DNA of 64,000 bases from Algoriphagus terrigena DSM 22685 (GTDB lineage Bacteria; Bacteroidota; Bacteroidia; Cytophagales; Cyclobacteriaceae): NCBI RefSeq assembly GCF_000429445.1, contig NZ_AUBW01000006.1, positions 1 to 64,000 on the forward strand. The letters run 5' to 3'. Positions 8,441 through 17,644 of the stretch are shown in pieces. The first letter of the stretch is position 1. Every line of letters starts with the position of its first letter. The position numbers and the translations under genes were made by a program. The notes under the pieces are model-generated. The model was given only the letters and a program-made list of their open reading frames with translations, was not told the origin of the DNA and did no database searches.

Positions 8441-8499
8441 GATCCCGCCGACGAGTGATTAGATGCCGATAGATTATATTTAGAAATACCTACCCATCA

Positions 8500-9255
8500 A
8501 TGTATTTGAAGAATGTCTTGAATAGAAATATTGACCATTTACCTGTGAACGACGATTTCTGGTTTCCCGGCAGATGGATCGGCGGCATCTCAATGGTACT
8601 CGCCCCGATCCTTTTTCTAGTCGGAATGCTGCTTAGGATCCAGTTTCATTTCTTCTTTCCCCAGCAGCTTGAAGCCTTTCGAGACCACCCCACACTGATG
8701 GTGGCTTCTTACAATTTCTTCATCTTCGGCAATATTCTATTGTTTCCCGCCATTATCACCCTAGCTAGGATGATCGGGAAAAAGAAAAGTCAATTAGCCT
8801 TGTGGGGCGGGATGTTTGTCATGCTGGGGCTTTTTGCCCGGACCTTTCAGGGCGGCATCAACCATCTTGCTTTCCAGCTGGTGAATGTCCAGGGACTGGA
8901 ATCTGCTACAAAGACGATTGCCGACTCATACGGAGCTTTTAACCTGATGGCGACTCTCAACGGTACCATCCTGTTTGGATGGCTGATCTTGGCGCTCGGG
9001 GCTTATCTCTCCGGCACGCTTGGCCTGATTCGATCTATTTGTCTTGGGCTGATGGCAGGACTGATGATGGGTGTGCTCAAAGGCACCACCTTGTTTTCTG
9101 TACTCGCGGCGGCCGGGTTGTGTGCTGCCCTTGTCCCTCTTGGTGTTAAGGTGCTAACCGATGGCCCCATGCCGGGTTGGAAAGTCACTCTGGGTTGGAT
9201 GCTCGGAATTTGCCTGTTGATTGCACTGCTCTATTTCCTTGGGCAGGCAGGATAA
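8500..9255 (+). CDS. Polytopic membrane protein of unknown function
   Basis: This is a 251-residue protein with about seven hydrophobic segments: WIGGISMVLAPILFLVGMLL, NFFIFGNILLFPAIITLA, LWGGMFVMLGLFA, MATLNGTILFGWLILALGAYL, LGLMAGLMMG, LFSVLAAAGLCAALVPLGV and LGWMLGICLLIALLYFLG. No catalytic or binding motif is evident. A cytoplasmic N-terminal extension of about 25 residues precedes the first helix. The next gene is a Crp-type regulator 113 nt downstream on the same strand, so the two may be functionally paired, but nothing in the sequence proves it. Confidence 0.65.
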   Translation: MYLKNVLNRNIDHLPVNDDFWFPGRWIGGISMVLAPILFLVGMLLRIQFHFFFPQQLEAFRDHPTLMVASYNFFIFGNILLFPAIITLARMIGKKKSQLALWGGMFVMLGLFARTFQGGINHLAFQLVNVQGLESATKTIADSYGAFNLMATLNGTILFGWLILALGAYLSGTLGLIRSICLGLMAGLMMGVLKGTTLFSVLAAAGLCAALVPLGVKVLTDGPMPGWKVTLGWMLGICLLIALLYFLGQAG

Positions 9256-9368
9256 TCAGTTGGCTCTCTCCTTTCAGGAGGATTCTGTTTAAAAGAACAT
9301 CTAAAGCTGGCCTTACCTCGTCTGTGTAACGATATATTCACAGCATCGAAACACTTTTCCCAACCAAC

Positions 9369-9920
9369 ATGGACAGTCTTCTTTCTCTCATGGCGTCTCT
9401 GGAGCTTCACGGTACGAAAAAAACGTATAAACCCGGAGAGAACTTTGTCAAAAAAGACCAGATCCCGCAGAAGATTGCTATCGTGAAAAAGGGGCTGTTC
9501 CGGTACTACTACCTGACTGGCGAGGGGAAAGAATTTACCAAGGTATTTATGCCGGAGGGATCGATCTTGAGTGCCTATTCGGCGATGGTCAGTGGGACGC
9601 GGTCCCATTTTTTTATCGAAGCAATAGAAGAAGCCACGACGGTGGAGATCACCTTTGACACCTGGAAGAAGCTCCGGGCACAGGATCCCAAATGGGACAG
9701 GTTGCTGATCGCATTCCTGGAGAAAGGATATGCGGTGAAAGAGAAACGTGAAAGGGAATTCCTGTTTTTGGATGCAGAAGCCCGTTACAGGCAGTTTTTG
9801 ATTGACTATCCAGAGCTGGAAGCTCGCGTGACGCAACGGATCATCGCTTCCTATCTGGGCGTCACCCCCATTGCCTTGAGTAGAATCAGGAGAAAGATGG
9901 GGCTCATTAACCTATGTTAA
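9369..9920 (+). CDS. Crp/Fnr-family transcriptional regulator
   Basis: This is a 183-residue cyclic-nucleotide-binding-fold regulator. The N-terminal double-stranded beta-helix includes YKPGENFVKKDQIPQKIAIVKKGLFRYYYLTGEGKEFTKVFMPEGS. A long dimer helix (about 105-135) follows, then a short C-terminal helix-turn-helix (RVTQRIIASYLGVTPIALSRIRR). The phosphate-binding cassette of true cAMP receptors (RxxSA) is replaced by GTRSHFFIEAI, so it probably senses another ligand or none. This shape is the common Bacteroidota Crp subgroup. It lies between two membrane-protein genes, possibly its targets. Confidence 0.85.
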   Translation: MDSLLSLMASLELHGTKKTYKPGENFVKKDQIPQKIAIVKKGLFRYYYLTGEGKEFTKVFMPEGSILSAYSAMVSGTRSHFFIEAIEEATTVEITFDTWKKLRAQDPKWDRLLIAFLEKGYAVKEKREREFLFLDAEARYRQFLIDYPELEARVTQRIIASYLGVTPIALSRIRRKMGLINLC

Positions 9921-9976
9921 TGCAATAGGTCTGGTGGCGGGCTAATTTTCGTGCCTGATGTAAAATACAAAAAGGC

Positions 9977-10420
9977 ATGAAAAAATTGATCCCGCCCGTG
10001 CTCCTGGTTCTCTCGGCAGTGACGATGGTTGCTCTACATTTCACTTTCCCCATCAAGTCTCTGATTTTCTTTCCTTTCAACCTGTTAGGACTCATTCCCA
10101 TCCTGTTGGGTCTGAGCTTCGCCAAGAAAGCGAGCACGCAGTTCTCAAAGGTGGATACAGAGATCCACACCTTCAAGGATCCCAGACAATTGGTGACCCA
10201 AGGGCTGTTCCGGTACAGCAGAAATCCGATCTACGTGGGTTTCCTGTTGGTTTTGCTGGGGTTGACGATCCTGTTGGGCTCGGCGTCGCCGTTTTTGCCG
10301 GTCATGGTATTTTTTGGTGTGACTCAGTTTTGGTACATCCCCTTTGAAGAAAGGAAGATGAAAAAGCAATTCGGGCAGGCGTATGATGACTATAAGAAGG
10401 CTGTAAGAAGATGGCTTTGA
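9977..10420 (+). CDS. Isoprenylcysteine/phospholipid methyltransferase-family membrane protein
   Basis: This is a 147-residue membrane methyltransferase-like protein with two N-terminal helices. The family core follows: GLFRYSRNPIYVGFLLVLLG, then a hydrophobic helix, then FEERKMKKQFGQAYDDYKKAVRRWL. The RxPxY and E-E-x(n)-F-x-Y-x-x-Y residues form the SAM-binding C-terminal signature of the ICMT/PEMT superfamily. The methyl acceptor is unknown in bacteria. It sits 56 nt after the Crp-type regulator in the same direction, so co-transcription is plausible. Confidence 0.8.
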   Translation: MKKLIPPVLLVLSAVTMVALHFTFPIKSLIFFPFNLLGLIPILLGLSFAKKASTQFSKVDTEIHTFKDPRQLVTQGLFRYSRNPIYVGFLLVLLGLTILLGSASPFLPVMVFFGVTQFWYIPFEERKMKKQFGQAYDDYKKAVRRWL

Positions 10421-10536
10421 GCGCATCTCGCAATGCTCACCTGCCACCGGAACGAGTGTGCCCCTTAGCCCGGCTCCCAAAAAACTAATTCAGCAAAAAT
10501 CAGGATTACTACCGTCGGTAGCATAGGTTTCCGGCT

Positions 10537-11745
10537 TTACTTCAACTTAAACTGCATGTCCGCAAAATCCAGAACCTTTTCCCAGTCGTAGGCGGTCAGA
10601 TCGTGCTCGCCTTCACGTAGGTGGTAGCCTACGTTTCGCTGGTGGATCGTCTGGACCTCCATCTTGAAGTCCTCCGGAAACTCCAACGGAACGCCATAGA
10701 TCTCCGAATATACCCGACTTCCGATCTTGAGAGACAAAAACTCTCCTTTGGGATCAGCCCAAGTGTCGTCTTTGGAGCTCCCCACATACACCGCACGAGG
10801 CGCAATACTCGCTATAAGCTGATGCTGATCGAGGGGAAGCTGCTCTTCTCTGTCATTGTAGTTTTTGAAATTTTCACTAAACCAGTATGGAAAACCGGTA
10901 TTGATCCGGTGTACCGTCTCTCCAATCATCCGCTTGGACAGGGCAGCTCCCCCACAGCCAGATTCATTGGAAACGGTAATCGCCCAGCGTGTGTCATTTG
11001 CTCCAGTCCATAGGGCAGCTTTGCCTCCACGGCTATGGCCGATCACCACGGCTCTGGATGCATCGACTTCGGGATCTTTCTCCAGGTAATCCATCACACG
11101 CATCGCTCCCCAAGCCCAGGCTGACAAGCCCTTCATTCCATTCGGCATCGACTTTTGCTCCGGGTAGAGTTCGTCCAAGATGCCTTCGGTGTATCGATCT
11201 GGATCATCAGGGGACACGAACTCCACGTCAAAGATCGCCGCGGCATACCCACGGTTCACAATTTGCTCTACCGGAAAAAAGCGGTTTTCGGTATCTGCTG
11301 TCAACTTCTCCACATCTCTGTGACTAATCAGGACAAACACCGGCATGGGTGCAGTGGCGTTCTTTGGCAGGTACAGCTTCAGATGCATGGTCTGTGTCTT
11401 GCCATTTCTGGAGACATCTATCGCCACTTGCTTCAGAGTGGAATACTCCGAGTGGGGATGATTCGGTTGAATTTGCACTCCGAAGCCAATCTTGTCAAAA
11501 TCTTTGGGAAGTTGGCCATAGACTTGATCCGCGAACTTGGCCACAAGCTCAGGCCTTCTTTTGTTTTCCCAATCGCCAGGTGTGCGGACCAGGCTTCCGT
11601 CGTAGCCAACCAAGACATCCGGCAATATCAAATCCGGTACCTTGCTTTCATCATAATGTATCGGGCGCTGCGCCATCATTGGTTGCTGCGCACCTAAAAA
11701 ACCAAGAAACGTCATCGCTGCCACGCACCTTTGAATTGCATTCAT
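10537..11745 (-). CDS. CE15-like glucuronoyl esterase / alpha-beta hydrolase
   Basis: This is a 402-residue exported hydrolase. The signal peptide (MNAIQRCVAAMTFLGFLGAQQ) is followed by an alpha/beta-hydrolase fold. The nucleophile elbow is GHSRGGKAALWTGANDTR, and NESGCGGAAL follows with the acidic residue. This arrangement (G-x-S-R-x-G-K with NESG just after) is that of carbohydrate esterase family 15, which cleaves ester links between lignin alcohols and glucuronoxylan. The catalytic histidine is likely the one in NVGYHLREGEHDLTAYDW. Bacterial members can act on other uronate esters, so the substrate is not certain. The ATG at 11745 fits the signal peptide. The frame continues upstream only with unlikely residues. 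Confidence 0.85.
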   Translation of the reverse strand: MNAIQRCVAAMTFLGFLGAQQPMMAQRPIHYDESKVPDLILPDVLVGYDGSLVRTPGDWENKRRPELVAKFADQVYGQLPKDFDKIGFGVQIQPNHPHSEYSTLKQVAIDVSRNGKTQTMHLKLYLPKNATAPMPVFVLISHRDVEKLTADTENRFFPVEQIVNRGYAAAIFDVEFVSPDDPDRYTEGILDELYPEQKSMPNGMKGLSAWAWGAMRVMDYLEKDPEVDASRAVVIGHSRGGKAALWTGANDTRWAITVSNESGCGGAALSKRMIGETVHRINTGFPYWFSENFKNYNDREEQLPLDQHQLIASIAPRAVYVGSSKDDTWADPKGEFLSLKIGSRVYSEIYGVPLEFPEDFKMEVQTIHQRNVGYHLREGEHDLTAYDWEKVLDFADMQFKLK

Positions 11746-11900
11746 GGGTAGGTATCTTTTTTTGAATAGCAGTCCTCCTTCGCCGTCAATCCCGATGGAT
11801 AAAAAAGTCTCCACTAGCAGCGAAAAAGAACTCCACTTTTAAAGTACTTAATTTTCCGGAATATGGGCCTCTTCGTTCGTGGATAGTCCAACTATATACG

Positions 11901-12998
11901 CTATCGCGGAGATTGCAACAGCGCTTCAATCCTCCCCCAGTCTCCCTCCAAAGCTTCATCGATCCAGCCGTTCCAGGTTTCCTGGCCTTCGGGGTCGAGG
12001 CCGTGGTCCACTCCCTTTTCGTACAGTTCCTGCAAGCGGTTCATTTCACGATAGGCGTCCAAATACGCTTCGTTGATCTGGGCTTGGTAGAAGTCCAGGC
12101 TCAGACCGGCATTTTCCAATCGGTAGATCAATCGATCCGCCACGATCCTGACGATGTCAAAATGCCGCTGTTCGTGATTCAGTCCATAGTCATTGGGCGT
12201 TCTGACCCAAGACTGCATGGGTAGCATGTAGACGTTGAGCTCCAGCGTCTGCACAACCGAACCCGAGTCCATCAGCGAAATCCCCTCCAGAGAGAAGCTG
12301 GTAAAGATGGTCGCGTTGTTGCGGCTACCCGGGCTGGGACGAGCCTTGAAGTCACTCCAAACCAAGGGGCGGTCTGGGTCATAGAACACCTTCTCTCCGG
12401 TAGAAATCTTGTCTTGCTCGATGATGTCCAAGCGGAAAGTCTTCGCCAAAGCCCGCGTATTCAGCGCCTGGCTTTTTATCCAAGAGTCAAAATAAACCAG
12501 GGAATTGGAAAACAACTTGTTGAGCACGGTCTCCACTCGATCCATCCTAAAACCCGATCGCTGGTATTGGATCGAACCCGCATAGTCCAGCAAATGAACC
12601 GGATCGAAGCTGCCGATCACATAGAATCCAAGCCCCAATTGAACGTCCCCTTCGTACAGTCCAGTCTCCGGATTCAATCTTTCTATCAGTTCCAACTCCA
12701 GAATCCGAACTTGGATTTCTTTCTCCGCCGAATCAATGGGAAGGATGCTCTCGCTGAAAAACCGACTTGCCGAGGGCACCATCCCGCCTTGGACAGTCAC
12801 CGGAAGCTTATATCCCGCGCGCTCATACACTTCTCCGATGTCAGACTTCCTAATCCTGTGATCTAACACCTCGATAAATCGATAGTCTGTCACCAGGATC
12901 TGATTTTCGACAGGACTTAGATTCAACACGACTTTTTGTGCTGAAACCTCAAAAGCCAGAAGGATGGCGCAAAAACAGAAAGCTAACAGGGTCCTCAC
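11901..12998 (-). CDS. DUF922 protein with HEQRHFD metal-site motif
   Basis: This is a secreted protein of about 365 residues. A signal peptide ending AFEVSAQ is followed by an uncharacterised N-terminal half. The C-terminal DUF922-like domain begins near LVWSDFKARPSPGSR and contains LNHEQRHFDIVRIVADRL, where HExxHFD resembles a zinc-protease helix. Members of DUF922 are regarded as possible zinc-dependent proteases, but activity is unproven. No in-frame ATG exists. A GTG at 12998 gives a compact signal peptide, and a TTG at 13016 is the alternative. A stop codon lies just upstream of the TTG. Confidence 0.75.
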   Translation of the reverse strand: MRTLLAFCFCAILLAFEVSAQKVVLNLSPVENQILVTDYRFIEVLDHRIRKSDIGEVYERAGYKLPVTVQGGMVPSASRFFSESILPIDSAEKEIQVRILELELIERLNPETGLYEGDVQLGLGFYVIGSFDPVHLLDYAGSIQYQRSGFRMDRVETVLNKLFSNSLVYFDSWIKSQALNTRALAKTFRLDIIEQDKISTGEKVFYDPDRPLVWSDFKARPSPGSRNNATIFTSFSLEGISLMDSGSVVQTLELNVYMLPMQSWVRTPNDYGLNHEQRHFDIVRIVADRLIYRLENAGLSLDFYQAQINEAYLDAYREMNRLQELYEKGVDHGLDPEGQETWNGWIDEALEGDWGRIEALLQSPR

Positions 12999-13034
12999 CA
13001 GAGGAATATAGGGCAAATTTACCTAAGAGAAAAC

Positions 13035-13085
13035 AGGGGCAGTCACCAGTGATCAGTCGCAGTTTGCAGTTCAAAACATCAGTCA
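13035..13085. repeat. Degenerate CAGT/AGTC intergenic repeat
   Basis: In the gap 12999-13157, CAGTCACCAGTGATCAGTCG is followed by CAGTTTGCAGTTC and ATCAGTCATCG. These repeat a roughly 8-nt CAGT-based unit imperfectly. Short degenerate repeats like this are common between Bacteroidota genes. No function is known. Confidence 0.4.
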
Positions 13086-13157
13086 TCGCGCATCGGACAG
13101 CAATCAATCTTCCGTCTCCGGTCTTCCTTATTCCGTCCCAAATCTCCCTTCCCCGCT

Positions 13158-14660
13158 TTAGATCCTTTTCGAATACACGTTCCCAAACCGGTCCTTTGCC
13201 TCCACGACGAGATTGTCGGTCGACTCCGGTTTGAAGAAGAACATGTGATCATTCAGCTGTGGCTCCACCCAACTTCTGCGGGAAGGCAGCGTAGGCCCTG
13301 AGTGCAGTTCCACGCTCCAGGGATCCAAAGCCACCTTCTTCTCCGGCGATCCTTTTTTGACCCCATTTTCGTACCAGCTGATCTCCCAGGCCGGATCGTA
13401 GTTCCAGCAGTTGAGGGACATTTGATCCGGGAAATCTTTGTGGTAGCCGGTCTTGTACACCCGGAATTGCTCGTTGATATCCAATCCCGTGCCTTTGTAC
13501 TGCCATTTCAACTCCGAGCCCCTGGCTTCGTAGACCGCATAGCCGTTTGGCGTGCCGTCGTAGCAGATCGGCCCGGACCACCAGGCACCGCAGACAGTCC
13601 CGTGGCAATGTTCATACACGTGCCCGCTGATCATGTTGTCGTTGAAATGGGTGTGTCCAGACAGCAGGTGCGCATTGTAGCCTTCCAGCATCCGGTACAG
13701 ATGCTCCCGGTTGCTGACCGTTCCGCCCAGTGTGTCGCGATCTGGATAGCGGGTCACTGCTCCTGTGTAGGACGGGATGTGCAGGGAAACGACGACGGTC
13801 TTGCCTTTTTCTACCAAAGCCAAATCCTGCTCCAGCCAGGCCATCTGCTCCTCAGGAATGTGGCCGATGTACTTTGTCCCCTCGCCAATCCTCCCCAAGT
13901 AAAACACGTCATCCAAGACCACATAGTGAACTTCTCCCCTATTCCAGGAATAGTACGTCGGGCCGAAATGCCCCTTAAAAGTCCCCGTCGTGGTGGAGTC
14001 AGACCGACCGCCAAAGTCCAGATCATGGTTGCCCATCACCTGAAAGAACGGCGTATTGTACATCTGCACGGACTGATTGTATTCTCTGAAAAGCTCCAGC
14101 TTATCGTACACCAAGTCCCCGCAACCGATCCCAAAGAGGTTTGGATCGTTGAGCGCGGCGATGGTCTTTTGGACGTCAGGAGCGGCCACGGTGAGCAGTT
14201 GACCCGCGTCGTACTCGTCTTGGATCTGTGTATCCGAAAGCAGGAGGAAATGATGGTTTTCATCCGAGTTGGCAGCTTTTTTCAAATCAAAAGTAAAACT
14301 CTGTTCTGCCTTAGAAGGGTCTAATTTCTTAAAAAAGGCGGCGGACCCGTTCGCTTGTCTTGCGATTTCAAAGCCAGCTGGCAAAGACACAAAAACCAAA
14401 TCCCGATCGTTGCCGGAGATGAAATCAAACTCCCCGTTGGAATCGGTTTGGGCTACGATGCGGCCGTCAGAGACGGCTACTCCTGCCAGTCCTTTGCCTG
14501 CGGAACTCACTTTGCCTTTGATTCGGATCGGACTAAAGAATGTAGGGGCGCGATGAAGCGGCAGTTCTCTTTGGATCTCTGCCAGCACGGCGTCGCCCAT
14601 TCCCAGCCAGGCGACCGAGGTCAGCCCGAGGCTTTTGATAAACTCTCTTCTCTTGAACAT
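13158..14660 (-). CDS. Calcineurin-like phosphoesterase with N- and C-terminal accessory domains
   Basis: This is a 500-residue protein. It starts with KRREFIKSLGLTSVAWLGMG, a twin-arginine-type leader (RRxF-K), so it may be exported folded. A small beta-sandwich (about 45-110, MetallophosN type, with SSAGKGLAGVAVSDGR) precedes the catalytic domain: LLLSDTQIQD (D-x-Q in place of D-x-H), CGDLVYD, VMGNHDLDF, VSLHIPS and SGHTHFND. The last ~130 residues form the MetallophosC-type domain. The first metal block has Gln where His is usual, which is acceptable in this subfamily. The substrate is unknown. It is not closely related to the phosphatase at 5452. Confidence 0.85.
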   Translation of the reverse strand: MFKRREFIKSLGLTSVAWLGMGDAVLAEIQRELPLHRAPTFFSPIRIKGKVSSAGKGLAGVAVSDGRIVAQTDSNGEFDFISGNDRDLVFVSLPAGFEIARQANGSAAFFKKLDPSKAEQSFTFDLKKAANSDENHHFLLLSDTQIQDEYDAGQLLTVAAPDVQKTIAALNDPNLFGIGCGDLVYDKLELFREYNQSVQMYNTPFFQVMGNHDLDFGGRSDSTTTGTFKGHFGPTYYSWNRGEVHYVVLDDVFYLGRIGEGTKYIGHIPEEQMAWLEQDLALVEKGKTVVVSLHIPSYTGAVTRYPDRDTLGGTVSNREHLYRMLEGYNAHLLSGHTHFNDNMISGHVYEHCHGTVCGAWWSGPICYDGTPNGYAVYEARGSELKWQYKGTGLDINEQFRVYKTGYHKDFPDQMSLNCWNYDPAWEISWYENGVKKGSPEKKVALDPWSVELHSGPTLPSRRSWVEPQLNDHMFFFKPESTDNLVVEAKDRFGNVYSKRI

Positions 14661-14661
14661 A

Positions 14662-14690
14662 GGTTGGTTATTGGTTATTGGTTACTAAAA
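14662..14690. repeat. TTGGTTA tandem-like repeat upstream of a start codon
   Basis: GGTTGGTTATTGGTTATTGG followed by TTACT repeats a 7-nt unit about three times, directly upstream of the start codon at 14660 (minus strand). A similar block is at 51417-51450. The rest of the gap 14661-14953 shows nothing recognisable. Confidence 0.5.
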
Positions 14691-14953
14691 GTCTCGCTTC
14701 GATGAGCATAGTCGGTAGACTTTGCTGCCCAAAGTTGTAAAGTCACCGGAAATCAAAAAGGCATTTCATCAAACTTCTCAATTTCTTAACCCAGGGCTAA
14801 AAGGAAAATTGATCTTCGGCTTTTGATATTAAGGAGATTTATTTAGAAATTATAATCCGCTTACAGCCTGAAGTTCAAGCGAAAGCGTTTGGCCTGTTAC
14901 TTTTTTACACAGGCGTTTTTCAAAAGTTTCCTCACCGATTTTTAACCAAACCC

Positions 14954-16564
14954 ATGAAAAGAAGATTTTCAGATCTGCACTGCCACAATCACATGCGGGC
15001 ACATTTTCACATGCAGGAAAAGGCAAAAAAATTCAAGCGAAAGGGTGAATTCAGCCCTTGGACCGTCATCGCCTCCAACTCCAAGAACAAGGAAAAAGGA
15101 AAGATGGGCGCCAGCTACAGCCAGATTGACTTGGTCAAATGCTGGAATGGCAACCTCCGCCTCACCTTCAACTCCCTCTACCCACTAGAGCGGGAGTTTG
15201 TAAAAGGGATGGACCCCAAGATCAAGGAAGACAAATGGTACAATTTCGCCGCGAGAGGTATCTTGGGTCATTCCGGACTGAAAAGAGACCTCCTACAGAC
15301 GGCATTTATGCGGATTCCGGACAAGGTCATCGATTTTTTCCAATCTGAAGAGTACGACTATTGGGAGGCACTGAACAAGGAGAAGGATTTTGTACTGCTC
15401 GACTCCGGCAAGCGCATCGCCCAAAATGAAATCCACGTGCCTTCGGCGCTTTTCGGAGATGAAAAAGAAGCTGCGAAACGGGCCAAGGAAGACCCCAATT
15501 CCTATGTCGCGGAGAATGCTTCCTATCGGGTGCCAAAGGACCGGGCCGAACTCCTCCGATCACTGGCCGACGACTCTGAGATCACCATGATCCTCACCAT
15601 CGAGGGCGCTCACGCCTTGGGACGGGAGAGTTGCAAGAGCGTTCAGGACGCCTCCGACCGGATCAAATTCATCAAAGAGATGTGGGAGGCACCGGTATTT
15701 TTCATCACGTTCTCCCACCATTTCGACAACCAGTTCTGCGGCCATGCCCACTCGATTCCGGATATGGGGAAGATCCTGATGAAGCAGGGACAGCACACGA
15801 ATACGGGTTTTCGGCGAAACGGACACCGGATTGTCCGCGAATTTCTCGGACTGAACCTCCGGGGAGCGCGTGACCCAGGCCTTGGCTATCGGATCCTGAT
15901 CGACGTGAAGCACATGGCTGCCAAGTCACGGGTGGAATACTATCAACTGGTCAATGAGTGCTTGGAAAAGGGAGACCGGGTTCCGGTCATCGCTTCGCAC
16001 TGTGGCTATTCCGGTATCGAATCGCTGGCAGAGCATATTCGCTGCGAAAAAGAGGAGAAAGACGACTACTGCGACAAAAAAAGCGGGAAGTTCAACGCTT
16101 GGAATATCAACATGTGCGACGAAGACATCGAAATGATCGTTAAGACGCGGGGAATGTTTGGGATTTCCTTTGACCAGCGCATCCTCGGCATTACCAAAAA
16201 AGACCTCAAAGATCCTGAAAGCAAGCGCAACGGAATCCTGCTGATCTGGGAAAATATCGAAGCCATCGTCCTCAGCGCCTACGAAAACCCGAGGCTAAAC
16301 GAAGCTCAAAAACCCGAAATCTGGAAGTCCCTAACACTCGGTACCGACTTCGAAGGTCTGATCGATCCGGTCAATGCCTACCCCACGGCCTTGGAATATG
16401 GGAAGTTTGCAGAAGACCTGGTAGAAGTGATCGACCAAGCCCGCAAAAATCCAGCTGCAAAGCATCTCGTCCACATCAATTCCCGCGAAGACGCCGAAAA
16501 GCTGGTCGACGATTTCTGCTACAACAACGCCGAAGCTTTTGTGATCGAAAACTATCCGGTATAA
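14954..16564 (+). CDS. Peptidase M19-like (membrane dipeptidase family) protein
   Basis: This is a 536-residue protein related to renal/microbial dipeptidases, which are dinuclear zinc enzymes of the amidohydrolase fold. The first metal site is SDLHCHNHMRAHFHM. The bridging acidic residue is in LTIEGAHALG, the later histidines are in DVKHMAAKSR and IASHCGYSG, and the final aspartate is in LGTDFEG. It has no signal peptide, unlike many M19 enzymes. It is also about 150 residues longer than typical members, mainly because of an N-terminal segment (residues ~20-180) between the first HxH and the Glu. Substrate specificity cannot be read from sequence. Confidence 0.75.
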   Translation: MKRRFSDLHCHNHMRAHFHMQEKAKKFKRKGEFSPWTVIASNSKNKEKGKMGASYSQIDLVKCWNGNLRLTFNSLYPLEREFVKGMDPKIKEDKWYNFAARGILGHSGLKRDLLQTAFMRIPDKVIDFFQSEEYDYWEALNKEKDFVLLDSGKRIAQNEIHVPSALFGDEKEAAKRAKEDPNSYVAENASYRVPKDRAELLRSLADDSEITMILTIEGAHALGRESCKSVQDASDRIKFIKEMWEAPVFFITFSHHFDNQFCGHAHSIPDMGKILMKQGQHTNTGFRRNGHRIVREFLGLNLRGARDPGLGYRILIDVKHMAAKSRVEYYQLVNECLEKGDRVPVIASHCGYSGIESLAEHIRCEKEEKDDYCDKKSGKFNAWNINMCDEDIEMIVKTRGMFGISFDQRILGITKKDLKDPESKRNGILLIWENIEAIVLSAYENPRLNEAQKPEIWKSLTLGTDFEGLIDPVNAYPTALEYGKFAEDLVEVIDQARKNPAAKHLVHINSREDAEKLVDDFCYNNAEAFVIENYPV

Positions 16565-16714
16565 GCGATTTGAAAAACTTGTCCGCAGTGAAGGATTGGG
16601 AAATTAGGGTTGTCAGGTGGCAAAGTACTTCATAGCTTGTACTTTCAGAGAACGTAAATCGTATCTCAAAGAAATCAGCACACAATCGCGTAGGAAAAAA
16701 CAAACAATAAGAAT

Positions 16715-17263
16715 ATGAAAAAGAAAATTATCATCGGAGTGGTGGCTTTCGTTGTCCTGCTCGGAATCGCCTTCGTTTACCTCAATTACCGCAATCGCAG
16801 CCTCAGTCCTTCAGGCACCGCTGAGTTAACAGCCAACGGGCTGACGGTGTCTATCCCGTATAGCAGACCCTCGGTACGCGGGCGCTTGATATTTGGTACC
16901 GCAGAGGAGAAGGCTTTACAACCCTTTGGCATGTACTGGCGTCTGGGTGCAAATGAGTCAACCGAAATCACCGTAAATAAAGACTTCTTATTCAATGGGC
17001 AGCCTGTCACTGCTGGCACCTATCGAATGTATGCCATTCCCAATGCCGGGGAATTTGAGATTGTCCTGAATTCTGAACTTGGGCAGTAGGGTGCTTTCGA
17101 GCCTAACACTAGTCTGGATGTCTTGCGCACCAAGGTGCCGGTTGAAACTACCAATTCTCCAGTTGAGCAGTACACCATCTCCATGGTCGAGGCAGATGGC
17201 GGCATCAATGTGGTTTTCGAATGGTCAGATGTGAGATTTAATGTTCCGATAATCGCACAATAA
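16715..17263 (+). pseudogene. DUF2911 protein gene interrupted by an in-frame TAG
   Basis: The frame starts at an ATG (16715) with an N-terminal membrane anchor (KKIIIGVVAFVVLLGIAFVYL). The DUF2911 pattern follows: IPYSRPSVRGRLIFG, MYWRLGANESTEI and AGTYRMYAIP. It meets TAG at 17087-17089 right after LNSELGQ. The same frame then stays open to a TAA at 17261-17263 and reads GAFEPNTSLDVLRTKVPVE and then FEWSDVRFNVPI, the expected end of the domain. Family members usually have Trp at the interrupted position (QWGA), so a TGG to TAG change explains it. The product is either cut from 182 to 124 residues or non-functional. A base-calling error is the main alternative. Confidence 0.8.
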
Positions 17264-17337
17264 TGTTTTCAAAAAAGGTCTACTAGTCAAAAACAGCTGG
17301 TAGAACCTCCTTCTAAACTTCTAATATTAAGATACAT

Positions 17338-17377
17338 AAAGACACCTTATTGAAACCAGTTTCAATAAGGTGTCTTT
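17338..17377. terminator. Strong bidirectional hairpin terminator
   Basis: AAAGACACCTTATTGAAA (17338-17355) pairs perfectly over 18 bp with TTTCAATAAGGTGTCTTT (17360-17377) around a CCAG loop. A/T ends on both sides allow termination in either direction. It closes the DUF2911 gene. Confidence 0.85.
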
Positions 17378-17569
17378 GTTTAATGAAAACTTAAAAAAAT
17401 ATTTCTGGATAGCTTCAAAACGAGCCGTTGGCAGGCTTTAGCTCCGGGCTAAATGGATGAACAGGTAGGGAAGACTGTTTGTTTGCCCATTCTTAATATG
17501 AGTTCAACAGTATTGTTCGCTCGCCCCTCTATGTCAGGAGATGGGAACCTTCGAGGGGTCACAAAACAA

Positions 17570-17621
17570 CTGACTGACGCGAACCCCTTATCACAGGATA
17601 AGTAAGACTTGCGCCAGTCAG
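17570..17621 (-). terminator. Nested hairpin, probable terminator of the MopE-type lipoprotein gene
   Basis: The outer arms CTGACTGACGC (17570-17580) and GCGCCAGTCAG (17611-17621) pair with one mismatch. An inner perfect stem CTTATC/GATAAG (17587-17602) has an ACAG loop. On the minus strand the structure follows the stop codon at 17645 and is followed by TTGTTTTGTG. A second inverted pair, CCCCTC/GAGGGG, lies at about 17524-17557. Confidence 0.5.
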
Positions 17622-17644
17622 GTTTTAAGCTGTATCAAGTATCT

